Shown here one piece after another: positions 27,656 to 37,563 of a stretch of 64,000 nt of DNA. The notes beneath the pieces are model-generated. The model did no database searches. It was not told where the DNA came from and worked only from the letters and a program-made list of their open reading frames with translations. The translations under genes and the position numbers were made by a program. Source of the stretch: Desulfobacterales bacterium (GTDB lineage: Bacteria > Desulfobacterota > Desulfobulbia > Desulfobulbales > JAGXFP01); the NCBI GenBank assembly GCA_024637225.1, contig JAGXFP010000047.1:1-64000 (forward strand). The letters run 5' to 3'. The number at the start of each line of letters is the position of its first letter. Positions within the stretch are counted from its first letter, which is position 1.

Positions 27656-30151
27656 TTAATCGATTTTGACCCCCCAGATATCCCGGGCATATTCGCGCAC
27701 GGCCCGGTCGCTTGAGAACTTACCCATCCGGGCCACATTGAGAATCGCCCGCCGGGCCCATTCCCGCCGATCACGATATACCTCTTCCACCGCGTTCTGA
27801 CAGACCAGATAAGAGCCGAGATCCTTCAAAACCAGATAGGGATCGTTGGGATCAAGCAGACTGTCGACGATCGGCTTGAACAGTTCACGGTCCCCACCAC
27901 TGAACTCGCCTTTAGCGATACCGTCGATCACCCCGGCTATGGCGGGATCGGAGAGATAGATATCCCCGGGAGATCGCTTCGGCGCCTGTTTTTCTTCGGC
28001 CACCTCCCCGGCGGTCATCCCGAAGATGAAGATGTTATCCGGGCCGACCTCATCCCTGATCTCGATATTGGCGCCGTCCAGGGTGCCGATGGTCAGGGCT
28101 CCGTTCAGGGCGAATTTCATATTACCGGTTCCGGAGGCCTCGGTGCCGGCCGTGGAGATCTGTTCGGAGAGATCGGCGGCCGGGAAGATCTTCTCGGCCA
28201 GGGAAACCCCGTAGTTGGGGATAAAGACCAGTTTGAGCCGGCCGGCCGTTCGGGGGTCGCGGTTAACCACCTCCCCTACCGAGGTGATCAGCTTGATGAT
28301 CAGTTTGGCCATGGCATAGGATGGCGGCGCCTTGCCGGCAAAAATCACGGTCCGGGGCACGGTCTCCAGTTCCGGGTCGGAACGGAGCCGGTGATAGAGG
28401 TGGATGACATGCAGGATGTTGAGCAGCTGCCGTTTGTATTCGTGAATACGCTTGATCTGGACATCGAACATGGTGTCCGGTGATACCTCGACACCGCAGA
28501 CCTGGCCGATATACTCGGCCAGCCGTGTCTTGTTGTCCTGCTTGGCTGCGCGCCACTCATCGACAAAGGCGGAATCTTCGGCCAGCGGCTCCAGCTGGCG
28601 GAGCTGATCGAGATCCACCACCCAGCCCTCGCCGATCCGGCCGCAGATCAGTCCGGCCAGGCCGGGATTGCATTTGAGAAGCCAGCGGCGCTGGGTGACG
28701 CCGTTAGTCTTGCAGTTGAAGCGGGTGGGAAAGAACTCGTCAAAAAGCCGGAATATCCTTGATCTCATCAATTCGGTATGAATCTCGGCAACCCCGTTGA
28801 CCGAATGGCTGCCGACGATGGCCAGGTGGGCCATCCGCACCCGCTTCTCCGGCTCCTCGGCGATGATCGACATATCGCGCTGCCGGTCAAGATCCCCCGG
28901 ATAACAGGCTGCAACCTCCTCAAGAAAAAGATGGTTGATCATGTAGATGATTTCCAGGTGCCGGGGCAGCATTTTCCCGAGCAGCTTAACCGACCAGGTT
29001 TCCAGCGCCTCCGGCATCAGGGTGTGATTGGTGTAGGCGAAGGTGGCCACGCAAATCGACCAGGCCCTATCCCAGTCGAGCCCCTCGATATCAACCAGCA
29101 AGCGCATCAGCTCCGGAATGGCAATGGCCGGATGGGTGTCGTTAAGCTGGACCGCGATCCGCTCGCTGAACTTGTCGAAGTCGCCGTTCTTTTTGGTATA
29201 ACGCCGCATGATGTCCTGGAAGGTCGCGGCCACGAAAAAATATTCCTGCTTGAGGCGCAGCTCCTTGCCCTCCACAACCTGATCGGCCGGGTAAAGGACC
29301 TTGGAAACCGTCTCCGAGCTAACCTTTTCCTTGACCGCCTCAATGTAATTACCCTTAACGAAATAGCTCAAATTGAACTCCCGGGAGGCCTTGGCGGTCC
29401 AGAGCCGCATATTTACCACCTGGTCGTTCATAAAGCCGGGAACCAGCATATCGCAGGCCATCGCCATGACAATATCGGTATCCACCCATTCGTTGCGGGT
29501 CCGACCATGCTCATCAACAGAGGTTTGCACCCGGCCATAGAAACCGATCGGATGCAGGTGCTGGGGCCGTTCGAACTCCCAGGGATTTCCGTAACGCATC
29601 CAGTTGTCCGGGGTTTCGACCTGGTAGCCGTCGAGTAGATGCTGATAGAAAAGGCCGTACTCATAACGGATCCCATAGCCATAGCCGGGCACGCCGAGAG
29701 TGGCCATCGAATCGAGAAAGCAGGACGCCAGCCGGCCCAGGCCGCCGTTGCCGAGGGCGGCGTCCTCCTCCTGCTCGCGAACCTCTTCCAGATCGTAACC
29801 GAGCCGCTCCACCGCTTCGGTCAGCGGCCCCTGCATCCCGAGGTTGATCATGCTGTTGCCGAGAGAACGGCCGACCAGAAATTCGAGGGAGAGGTAGTAG
29901 ACCCTTTTCTTGTGCTGTTCGTAGTAACTTTTCTGGGTATTGATCCATCTTTCGATGAGGTTATCCCGCAGAACATAGGATACGGCTTTGCAGAAATCGG
30001 TATTGCTGGCCCGGCTGGGATCGCGCCCCAGAAAACTGAGAAGGTGATGGTTCAGGACTTTCTGCAATTCCGCGACGGACATGGTCCGGCCGGCTGAACA
30101 GAAACAAACAGGCCCCGATGCTTTCAAAGGAATTTCAGACATAGAGATCAC
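27656..30151 (-). CDS. glgP: Glycogen/starch phosphorylase
   Basis: VYYLSLEFLVGRSLGN, GNGGLGRLASCFLDSMATL, EASGTGNMKFALNGALTIGTLDGANIEI PLP region. Confidence 0.97.
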   Translation of the reverse strand: MISMSEIPLKASGPVCFCSAGRTMSVAELQKVLNHHLLSFLGRDPSRASNTDFCKAVSYVLRDNLIERWINTQKSYYEQHKKRVYYLSLEFLVGRSLGNSMINLGMQGPLTEAVERLGYDLEEVREQEEDAALGNGGLGRLASCFLDSMATLGVPGYGYGIRYEYGLFYQHLLDGYQVETPDNWMRYGNPWEFERPQHLHPIGFYGRVQTSVDEHGRTRNEWVDTDIVMAMACDMLVPGFMNDQVVNMRLWTAKASREFNLSYFVKGNYIEAVKEKVSSETVSKVLYPADQVVEGKELRLKQEYFFVAATFQDIMRRYTKKNGDFDKFSERIAVQLNDTHPAIAIPELMRLLVDIEGLDWDRAWSICVATFAYTNHTLMPEALETWSVKLLGKMLPRHLEIIYMINHLFLEEVAACYPGDLDRQRDMSIIAEEPEKRVRMAHLAIVGSHSVNGVAEIHTELMRSRIFRLFDEFFPTRFNCKTNGVTQRRWLLKCNPGLAGLICGRIGEGWVVDLDQLRQLEPLAEDSAFVDEWRAAKQDNKTRLAEYIGQVCGVEVSPDTMFDVQIKRIHEYKRQLLNILHVIHLYHRLRSDPELETVPRTVIFAGKAPPSYAMAKLIIKLITSVGEVVNRDPRTAGRLKLVFIPNYGVSLAEKIFPAADLSEQISTAGTEASGTGNMKFALNGALTIGTLDGANIEIRDEVGPDNIFIFGMTAGEVAEEKQAPKRSPGDIYLSDPAIAGVIDGIAKGEFSGGDRELFKPIVDSLLDPNDPYLVLKDLGSYLVCQNAVEEVYRDRREWARRAILNVARMGKFSSDRAVREYARDIWGVKID

Positions 30152-30290
30152 ACTGGGTTATTTGATTTATCGCTTCAGTTTCTTAACTTTGGACGAGATC
30201 ATCGTTTTCAGGGAGAAAACTTTTATCAGGTTAATCAGTCTACCAAAAAAAAATCCCGGCAGAACAATTAAAATTATTGTCCGAGATCAT

Positions 30291-31769
30291 TCAATCCCGC
30301 TCTTCAGGCCTCGCCGCCAGAAAAGCGCGGACCCAATCTTTGGCCTGCTCTTTTCCCTCAATTTCCCCGGCAACCCGGGCCTGTTCCAGTCCCGAAAGAA
30401 TCCGCCCGAACAATGGTCCCGGCTCAAGTCCCATCTCCTTAAGATCATGGCCGGTCAGGAGGGGCGGTCCGCTGAGGACCGGCCGGATCGATTCCCGGTA
30501 GACCTTGTCAATTCTAGCATAGAGATTGGCCAGATCCTCTTCCATGTCCGCGGGGCGCAGAGGTCCCTGGGAGGCCAGGCTGTCGGCCATGGCCAGCATG
30601 AAAAGGCCCGGCAGATCCTCTCCGGCGGCCTTGACCAGCCGCAGACAGGCCTTGGGGGTGATGCCGCTCTTGCGAACGGCGTTACTGAGATGAAACGGAT
30701 ACATGTGCAGTTCGATAAGCCTGGTCACGGTCCGCAGATGGTCCCGGCTCCAGCGAAGGCGGCGGCCGATCCCCGTAAAGATCTCCGCCCCGGCCTGATC
30801 GTGATTGTAAAAGGTGGTACGACCGTCCTCCCTGGTTTCGCAGGTTTCAGGTTTGCCGAGATCATGGAACAGGGCGGCCCATTTCAGCAATCGGGGACGG
30901 GATGGGGCGGCCAGATAAGCACGGAAATGATCGGGATGCTCCGGGAAAAAGAGGGACGGCTCAGCAATTATTTTTTCAACGGCGGCCAGGGCGGCGAGGT
31001 TATGGCTCAAGACATCGAGATGATGACTGGCCGGCTGCTCAAGCCCCTTACCCGGTAACAGTTCCGGGAAAATCACCCCGAGTATGCCGGCCTCGTTCAT
31101 TTCGGCGACGGTCACTGCGGCCCGGTCGCTGGCCATGATTGCCATAAGTTCGTAGTTGATCCTTTCGGGGGCCGGGCGGCGGAGCAGCTCCCCCCTCGGG
31201 ATTATCCACTCCCGGGTCTGGGGTTCAATCGTAAAAGAAAGACAGGCAGCGAAACGATAGGCCCGAAGCAGACGAAGTGGATCATTCTCGAATACCTCGG
31301 CGGCAGGCGCCCGGATCAAACCTCCGGCGAGATCGGCCGCCCCCCCTAGGGGGTCGATCAGCGACAAAGGCTCACGCAGGGTTCCGGTGACCCGGTCCAG
31401 GGCCACCCCCATGGCGTTGATCGAAAAGTCGCGGCGGGACAGATCGTCGACAATCCCGGAGGTTCCCTCCCGAAAAGAGGAGATATCGACGGTAAGGCCG
31501 TCCGTCACCACGCGGCCGACCCTTTCCCGCTCATCAAGGGGCACGAAGGCGCCGCCGGTCTCTCCGGCCAGAAAGCGAGCCGCGGCAAGGCCGTCGCCGG
31601 CCACGGTCAAGTCCAAGTCAAAGGCCTGATTACCTCTCAACCAGTCCCGTACCGCGCCACCGGTTACATAGACCTGCCGATAACCTTCGGCCAATTTTTT
31701 AAAGGCCGTTAAAATGGCTGGCGGATACTCATTCAGCCAGTTCCTGGCAAGACTCCGTTCATCAATCAT
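30291..31769 (-). CDS. CCA tRNA nucleotidyltransferase / poly(A) polymerase family with HD domain
   Basis: VYVTGGAVRDWLRGNQAFDLDLTV, RRDFSINAMGVAL, DPLRLLRAYRFAA, KWAALFHDLGKPET. Confidence 0.92.
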   Translation of the reverse strand: MIDERSLARNWLNEYPPAILTAFKKLAEGYRQVYVTGGAVRDWLRGNQAFDLDLTVAGDGLAAARFLAGETGGAFVPLDERERVGRVVTDGLTVDISSFREGTSGIVDDLSRRDFSINAMGVALDRVTGTLREPLSLIDPLGGAADLAGGLIRAPAAEVFENDPLRLLRAYRFAACLSFTIEPQTREWIIPRGELLRRPAPERINYELMAIMASDRAAVTVAEMNEAGILGVIFPELLPGKGLEQPASHHLDVLSHNLAALAAVEKIIAEPSLFFPEHPDHFRAYLAAPSRPRLLKWAALFHDLGKPETCETREDGRTTFYNHDQAGAEIFTGIGRRLRWSRDHLRTVTRLIELHMYPFHLSNAVRKSGITPKACLRLVKAAGEDLPGLFMLAMADSLASQGPLRPADMEEDLANLYARIDKVYRESIRPVLSGPPLLTGHDLKEMGLEPGPLFGRILSGLEQARVAGEIEGKEQAKDWVRAFLAARPEERD

Positions 31770-31821
31770 CGCTACCCGTACAACAAAAAAGATTTTAATA
31801 AAACTCCAGGCCCGTTAATAT

Positions 31822-32014
31822 TGACATGTTTGCAAAAGTCAAAAATGGGATGGCTAAGCATGCAATACCCTTTGCGGGTGAAAATCGTCAGATCCAAGGC
31901 GCGCAGATTTCGAGGAATGAAGCGTACTTTCAGTACGCTGCAATGACGAGACAATTTGCAGCAACAAAGGAGCTGGCGATTTATGCCCTTGAGGGTGCTT
32001 TTTGCGACGCCATC
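31822..32014. repeat. Repeat family A copy 3
   Basis: Shared core AAAATCGTCAGATCCAAGGCGCGCAGATTTCGAGGAATGAAGCGTACTTTCAGTACGCTGCAATGACGAGACAATTTGCAGCAAC; right end GCTTTTTGCGACGCCATC; left end degenerate. Confidence 0.8.
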
Positions 32015-32062
32015 AAATACTAACCAGACCATATATATACTAACCCATTCCAAAGAGTCCGG

Positions 32063-33025
32063 ATGAATATAAAACCACTGTACCGGGAAATCCTCCTGGC
32101 CCGGATCGACCTGACCGATCAAACTTTTCGGCTGGCCCCGGTCGAAAACGAGGAGACTGAAGACCGCTCCTGTGACTTCATTACCAGATGGGCCGTCATT
32201 CACCCCCCGATTCTGCAAGAGAAAGAAGAGGACGGCTTCATTATAGTTACCGGACGCCAACAGATCATCGCCGCCCGGGGTCTCCCCGATAAAGAGTGCT
32301 GCGGCTGCCTGATCCTCCCGAGCGACACTCCGGCCCTTGATCTTTTAGCCTTGGCACTCCAGGAGATCCTGCTCCGCCGCCCCGCCACGCCGATCGAGAA
32401 GGCGGTCTGCTGGCAAAAGGGGGTAACCCTCGCAGGCCGTGACCGCGCCAGGCAGGAGTTTGGAGCGCTGCTTGAGTTATCCGACCGAATGTCCCCGGCC
32501 GGGCTGGAAAAACTTCTAACCCTCGACCGGGAAATACAGGAGGCCCTGCACCGGGGCAGTCTTGAGCTGAAAACCTGCTTTAAACTTCTGGATATGGCGC
32601 AAGCCGACCGCGCTGCCCTGTTCGGGATCATCGCGCAATTGCGGTTAAGTTCCTCCAATCAGCGCAAAATCATCGAACTTTGCCGCGAACTGGAGAAACG
32701 CGAGGCCCGATCTATAGCAGAGATCCTCACCGAGTCCGAATGCCTTGAGATCATCAACCATGCCGAGGCGAATCCTCCCCAGAAAACCGCGATGCTGATG
32801 AACTGGCTGACAGGCAGATGTTACCCTCGCTTGAGCGAAGCCGAGGCGGCGTTTCGCGGTTTCGTCGCCAAATTAAGATTGCCCAGAGGAGTTTCGATCG
32901 AACACGCGACCTCATTCGAGAAAGATTCCCTGAAACTGGCCATCGAATTTGCCGACCGGGAACAGCTGGCGGAAAAATGGCCGATAATCTGCAAAGCCTT
33001 TACCTCCGGCCAGCAAGGACGATAA
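32063..33025 (+). CDS. ParB-like N-terminal (nuclease-type) domain protein
   Basis: 320 aa; ILLARIDLTDQTFRL...VIHPPILQEKEEDGFIIVTGRQQIIAARGL resembles ParB N-terminal domain; no ParA neighbour. Confidence 0.6.
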   Translation: MNIKPLYREILLARIDLTDQTFRLAPVENEETEDRSCDFITRWAVIHPPILQEKEEDGFIIVTGRQQIIAARGLPDKECCGCLILPSDTPALDLLALALQEILLRRPATPIEKAVCWQKGVTLAGRDRARQEFGALLELSDRMSPAGLEKLLTLDREIQEALHRGSLELKTCFKLLDMAQADRAALFGIIAQLRLSSSNQRKIIELCRELEKREARSIAEILTESECLEIINHAEANPPQKTAMLMNWLTGRCYPRLSEAEAAFRGFVAKLRLPRGVSIEHATSFEKDSLKLAIEFADREQLAEKWPIICKAFTSGQQGR

Positions 33026-33063
33026 ATCCGCGAAAAAGTCTTGAACAGCAAACAACAGCGTGG

Positions 33064-33480
33064 CTATTCTCCGATGATTTTGACCAGCACCCTCTTTTTA
33101 CGGCCACCGTCGAATTCTCCGTAGAAAATCCTCTCCCAGGTCCCGAAATCAAGCTGTCCCCTGGTGATCGCCACCACCACCTCACGGCCCATGACCTGCC
33201 GCTTCAGATGAGCATCGGCATTGTCTTCATAACCGTTATGGCGGTATTGCGAGACCGGCTCGTGGGGAGCCAGTTTTTCAAGCCATACTTCGTAGTCATG
33301 GTGGAGACCGGATTCGTCGTCATTGATGAAAACCGAGGCGGTTATATGCATGGCGTTAACCAGCACCAGCCCCTCGAGGATCCCGCTTTCCCGCAGACAG
33401 GACTCCACCTCTCCGGTAATATTGACAAAGGCCCTGCGGGTCGGAATATCAAACCACAATTCTTTCCGGTAACTCTTCAT
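33064..33480 (-). CDS. YjbQ/UPF0047 family (secondary thiamine-phosphate synthase enzyme family)
   Basis: [54 protein letters not shown]...[39 protein letters not shown]. Confidence 0.92.
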   Translation of the reverse strand: MKSYRKELWFDIPTRRAFVNITGEVESCLRESGILEGLVLVNAMHITASVFINDDESGLHHDYEVWLEKLAPHEPVSQYRHNGYEDNADAHLKRQVMGREVVVAITRGQLDFGTWERIFYGEFDGGRKKRVLVKIIGE

Positions 33481-33957
33481 TCTCTCTCTCCTTTAACCCT
33501 GATACTGTCGCAAAAGCACCCACAAGGGGCATGCAACCCGATCTACTGCGTCGTGGCGTATTTTTGTTCTTCGGCATACCACATGTATGGAATCAGGCAC
33601 CCATAAATTCCATGAACAAAAATGGGCTTTATGGCCAATTTGTCAATTTCAGGAATAATTCTGAAAAAGATCCGCGCATTACTCTTAAACCCCTAATTTG
33701 CAATAAAAAGTTGTTAAATAATTGCATTTTTGGTTAATGTTAGCGTCATGTCTACAAGATTACTAGTATAAATCCGAGTGGATTTTAATGTTGATGGCGC
33801 CGCAAAAAGAATCCGTCACTTGCGACTGGCATATTTCTGCTTAGCCATTCCGTGATTTTTTTGCGAGTTTGTCAATGTATCCGGACCCATTCCTAAACTG
33901 GGGCCGGCCAACCCATAAAAAACCAGCTGGTAAATAAAAACGGTACCGGGAGGAGTT

Positions 33958-34509
33958 TTGATGAAAAAGATTATAGGAATTGCGGCAATTTTGCTGATCT
34001 GGGTAGGATCGGCAAGCGGCGGAGTACTTAAGGTGAAAGTGCCGGTGGATGAATTGGAACAGATGAAATCCCGGCTTGAAACCCTGGAGAAGAAAAACCA
34101 GGAGCTGAAAAGCGAAATCACAACCCTGTCGCAAACCACAACCGATACCGAGATGAACGAGCGGCTGGAAAAGATGGCCCGGGAAAACGAAGGGCTCCAG
34201 CATGAGTTAAATATCCTGGCTGAGAAAACTACCGATGCCGAGATGAACGAACGGCTGGAAAAGATGGCCCGCGAAAATGAAGAGTTGCACCAGCAAGTCG
34301 CGGCTCTGGCTAAAAACCCCTCGCAAGAAGCCTCTTTAACCGAAAAAAAAGACAGCCGTATCGACGCTCTGGGCCGCGAAAATCGCCAGCTAAAAAGAAC
34401 GGTTACATCTCTTAAAGAATCGGGGACGGTACTGAGAAGCGATCGCCGAACGGCAAGACAGGTCTACTTTGAAGCGAATAAGAAATTCGCCTCCCATTCA
34501 TATAAATAA
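33958..34509 (+). CDS. Secreted/periplasmic coiled-coil protein
   Basis: Signal-like MKKIIGIAAILLIWVGSASG; heptad-rich; two tandem 30-aa units containing EMNERLEKMARENE. Confidence 0.65.
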   Translation: MMKKIIGIAAILLIWVGSASGGVLKVKVPVDELEQMKSRLETLEKKNQELKSEITTLSQTTTDTEMNERLEKMARENEGLQHELNILAEKTTDAEMNERLEKMARENEELHQQVAALAKNPSQEASLTEKKDSRIDALGRENRQLKRTVTSLKESGTVLRSDRRTARQVYFEANKKFASHSYK

Positions 34510-34533
34510 ATCTATTCCTGATTTATCAAGGGG

Positions 34534-34564
34534 CAGCATAACCGAAGGGCTATGCTGTTTCTTT
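34534..34564 (+). terminator. Probable rho-independent terminator
   Basis: AGCATAACCGAAGGGCTATGCTGTTTCTTTT just after the 34509 stop. Confidence 0.6.
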
Positions 34565-34635
34565 TCCCCCCGTTGCACCAGAACTCCAAACAATGTCTCG
34601 TTTTTTTAGTGAAGATCGGTCTGGTCTGCCGGCAG

Positions 34636-36297
34636 TCACATAGCCTGCCTGGCAAAGACGTTGCCCTTCTCGGCCGCCCGGCTGTAATGTTTCTTAACCG
34701 AGGCCGGATTCATTTTAACTCCGGAACCGGTTTCATACATGTATCCCAGAAAAAAAGCGGCCATGGAGTTGCCTTTTTCGGAGGCGGCCTGCCACCATTT
34801 AACCGCTTCGGCGTAGCTTTTCCTGGTTCCTCTGCCGCTACTCTTTAAAAACCCCAAGCGGTACTGGGCGTCTGCATTACCTTTTTGCGCCGCGTCTGCA
34901 TACAATTTTACCGCAGCGCCATCGTCCCTTTTCACGCCTTCTCCGGTTTCATACATGTAACCAAGCCTGTACTGCGCTTCTACATGGCCCTGCCCTGCCG
35001 CTAACCCGTAAAATTTAGCGGCCTCAACCATGGATTGGGGGGTGCCGTCGCCTTGGGCGTAATTTTTACCGGTTTCAAACCGGGCCTCTACATGTCCCCG
35101 TTCGGCCGCGCTCTTGTGCCAGGCAAAGGCTTTGGCCGCGTTCTTATCGACTCCGAATCCTTTCTCGTAAAATCCTGCCAGTTTATACTGGGCTTCGGCA
35201 TCCCCCGCCTCGGCGGCCGTGAGTAGAAGTTCAAGCTCCAGGGCGGCCCCGGCTTGCGCATGACCTTGTTTAGCGGCCATTTTCCACCATTTGTTTGCCT
35301 CTGTCGTGTTCTTGTCAACCGCGTTGCCCGTGGCATACATGAGACCGAGAAGATATTGCGCCTCGGCATGGCCCTTTCCGGCCGCCTGTTCAAATCGCTT
35401 AAATGCTTCGGAATCATTCTGCTGAACTCCTTTACCTTCCTTGTACATCCGCCCCATCAGAAAAACCGCATGGGGATGCTCCTGGCTCAAGGCCCCGGCA
35501 AACGCATACTGGGCCTCGACATGGCCCTGGGCGGCCGCCTTCTGATACCAGCTGATCGCCTTGATGGCATCTTGGGGGGTATCTTTCCCGGCCTCATAAA
35601 ATTTAGCGAGCTTATACTGGGCTTCAGCATTACCCCCTTCGGCGGACCTTTTAACCGCTGCGAATTCATCACCGCCGCCTGCAACCGAGGAACCACCATC
35701 GACAGCTCCCGCCTCGACAGTCACGGCGGTATCGAATTTATCGGCGAGATCGGCTTTCGCCTTCACATGCCCCTGGGCTGCGGCCTTCTTCCACAATCTG
35801 ATCGTTTCGCCATTATCCTGCTCAACCCCCGAACCCGATGCATAAAGGGAACCGAGGGCATATTGCGCTTCGGCATGGCCCAGGTCCGCCGCCTGCTCGA
35901 TGAGCCGAACCGCCGCGTGCAGGTTTTTCTCGACGCCGGCGCCGTCACGATACATCTTGCCGATCAGAAAAGCGGCATCTGGATTACCATCAAGAGCCGT
36001 GGCAAACTCATATTGGGCCTCGACATGCCCCATGGTCGCAGCCTGATGATACCAGTTGACCGCATTGGCGATACTTTTCGTCACCCCGGCTCCTTCCTCA
36101 TAGGATTTCGCCAGATAATACTGGGCCTCGACATCTCCTGATTTGGCCGCGGCGATAACCGAAGCAAAGGGGAGCCCGGCATAGCCGGCGGCCCGGGCGA
36201 ATTCGGCCGACCCAATCAGAACCCCAAAAGCAGCCGCAAGAATCAGGATAAGACGCGGCATCAATACGAGAGTTCCCAGTTTTAAAGTTTCGGACAT
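34636..36297 (-). CDS. Sel1-like (TPR-type) repeat protein
   Basis: 553 aa; many copies of the A.xGhaEAQYxLGxMYexGxGVxxD pattern; signal peptide-like N-terminus. Confidence 0.9.
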   Translation of the reverse strand: MSETLKLGTLVLMPRLILILAAAFGVLIGSAEFARAAGYAGLPFASVIAAAKSGDVEAQYYLAKSYEEGAGVTKSIANAVNWYHQAATMGHVEAQYEFATALDGNPDAAFLIGKMYRDGAGVEKNLHAAVRLIEQAADLGHAEAQYALGSLYASGSGVEQDNGETIRLWKKAAAQGHVKAKADLADKFDTAVTVEAGAVDGGSSVAGGGDEFAAVKRSAEGGNAEAQYKLAKFYEAGKDTPQDAIKAISWYQKAAAQGHVEAQYAFAGALSQEHPHAVFLMGRMYKEGKGVQQNDSEAFKRFEQAAGKGHAEAQYLLGLMYATGNAVDKNTTEANKWWKMAAKQGHAQAGAALELELLLTAAEAGDAEAQYKLAGFYEKGFGVDKNAAKAFAWHKSAAERGHVEARFETGKNYAQGDGTPQSMVEAAKFYGLAAGQGHVEAQYRLGYMYETGEGVKRDDGAAVKLYADAAQKGNADAQYRLGFLKSSGRGTRKSYAEAVKWWQAASEKGNSMAAFFLGYMYETGSGVKMNPASVKKHYSRAAEKGNVFARQAM

Positions 36298-36546
36298 CCG
36301 GTGACCTCTTTATTTTTATGTAACTCAGCAATTAGAAAGATAATTAAGATGCAAAAATAATTCAGCCTTCTTTTTATTTTTTACTTTCCTTCTCACATAT
36401 CCTTATTAATATCTTGGATTAATTATATTTTCTTGCTATATAACACCAAATATAGGCTAGCACAAAAAAATCTGTCATTTATTCTGACATTTAAAGCATC
36501 TCTTCTGCAAGTTTAATCTGCGAATCTCAAGGGGAAGGAGAACGGA

Positions 36547-37563
36547 ATGAACCTAAGAACAAGTCTTGTGAAGGGAGTGCTGCTCGGCGTCTTGCTGACA
36601 ATCCCTTTCACCGGCGGTTGTACGGGCAAGCTCAAGGAAGACAATCCTATAATTCCCGTTCGGGAGTATGAAAAAATGCTCCTCGGCAAACTTACTTCGG
36701 ACTATATAGGCAACGAAAACTGCCTTAAGGGATGTCATACCCATGACACATTAGCCCTCGATTTCAAATCGAGCACCATGGGCGACCAACTCCAACAATC
36801 CTCCCATGGCATGAAAATCGTCGACTGCGAGTCATGTCACGGCCCCGGCAGTGAACTGATGGATGAAATCGTCGGTCTCGATGTGGATAAAAACAGACAG
36901 GAGATCGTCGAAGCCCACCGGGATAACCTGATCAATTACAGTACCCTGCCGGCCGGCGCCCTCTCCCTGATCTGCCTGAAATGCCATACAACCAACGCGA
37001 CCTTTAATATTCATAACTGGAATTCCGGCGTCCATGTCTTTAACGGCGTATCCTGTTCCAACTGCCACCCGATCCATGCCGGAGCCGACCTGATTACCCC
37101 GCCCCGGGATGTTCCCGGTTTGTGCTTCTCCTGCCATATCGAATTAAAAGCCCAATTCTCTCTGCCGAGCCATCATCCGGTCAGGGAAGCCAAGATGTAC
37201 TGTGTCGACTGTCACGACCCTCATGGAACGGCAAATCCCGGTCAACTGAAAGAAATCAACGAAAAAGAGACCTGCGGACGCTGCCATACCGAAAAGACCG
37301 GTCCTTTTCTTTTCGAGCATGGCGACGTCACCGACAAATGCTCCAACTGCCACTCTCCGCACGGTTCGACCAACAATAATCTCCTGAAACTCCGGGAGCC
37401 TTTTCTTTGCAGGCAATGTCATCCGCAACATTCATCGGATGATACGCTTGCCGCCAAAAGCATGTTCAACACCAGATGTACGGATTGCCACTCGATGATC
37501 CATGGCAGCGACACACCGGGGGCAAGCACGGTTCCAACCAGCGGGGGGACTCTGACGCGATGA
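36547..37563 (+). CDS. Decaheme-type c cytochrome, DmsE/MtrA-like
   Basis: 338 aa; 9 canonical CxxCH motifs plus one CLKGCH (CX3CH); secretion signal; overlaps the MtrB-like gene by ATGA. Confidence 0.9.
   Translation: MNLRTSLVKGVLLGVLLTIPFTGGCTGKLKEDNPIIPVREYEKMLLGKLTSDYIGNENCLKGCHTHDTLALDFKSSTMGDQLQQSSHGMKIVDCESCHGPGSELMDEIVGLDVDKNRQEIVEAHRDNLINYSTLPAGALSLICLKCHTTNATFNIHNWNSGVHVFNGVSCSNCHPIHAGADLITPPRDVPGLCFSCHIELKAQFSLPSHHPVREAKMYCVDCHDPHGTANPGQLKEINEKETCGRCHTEKTGPFLFEHGDVTDKCSNCHSPHGSTNNNLLKLREPFLCRQCHPQHSSDDTLAAKSMFNTRCTDCHSMIHGSDTPGASTVPTSGGTLTR

Noticed and set aside
31772-32260. 162-aa minus-strand ORF over family A copy 3
   Set aside because: Mostly repeat-derived (LKGINRQLLCCCKLSRHCSVLK also arises from copy 1 at 14174-14542) and overlaps the ParB-like gene antisense.
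35254-36141. 295-aa plus-strand ORF within the Sel1 repeat gene
   Set aside because: Antisense to a repeat-rich CDS; the long open frame follows from the repeated codon pattern of the true gene.
34636-36297. CRISPR-like or satellite repeat array
   Set aside because: The periodicity is codon-level repetition of Sel1 motifs within one ORF, without identical direct repeats and spacers.
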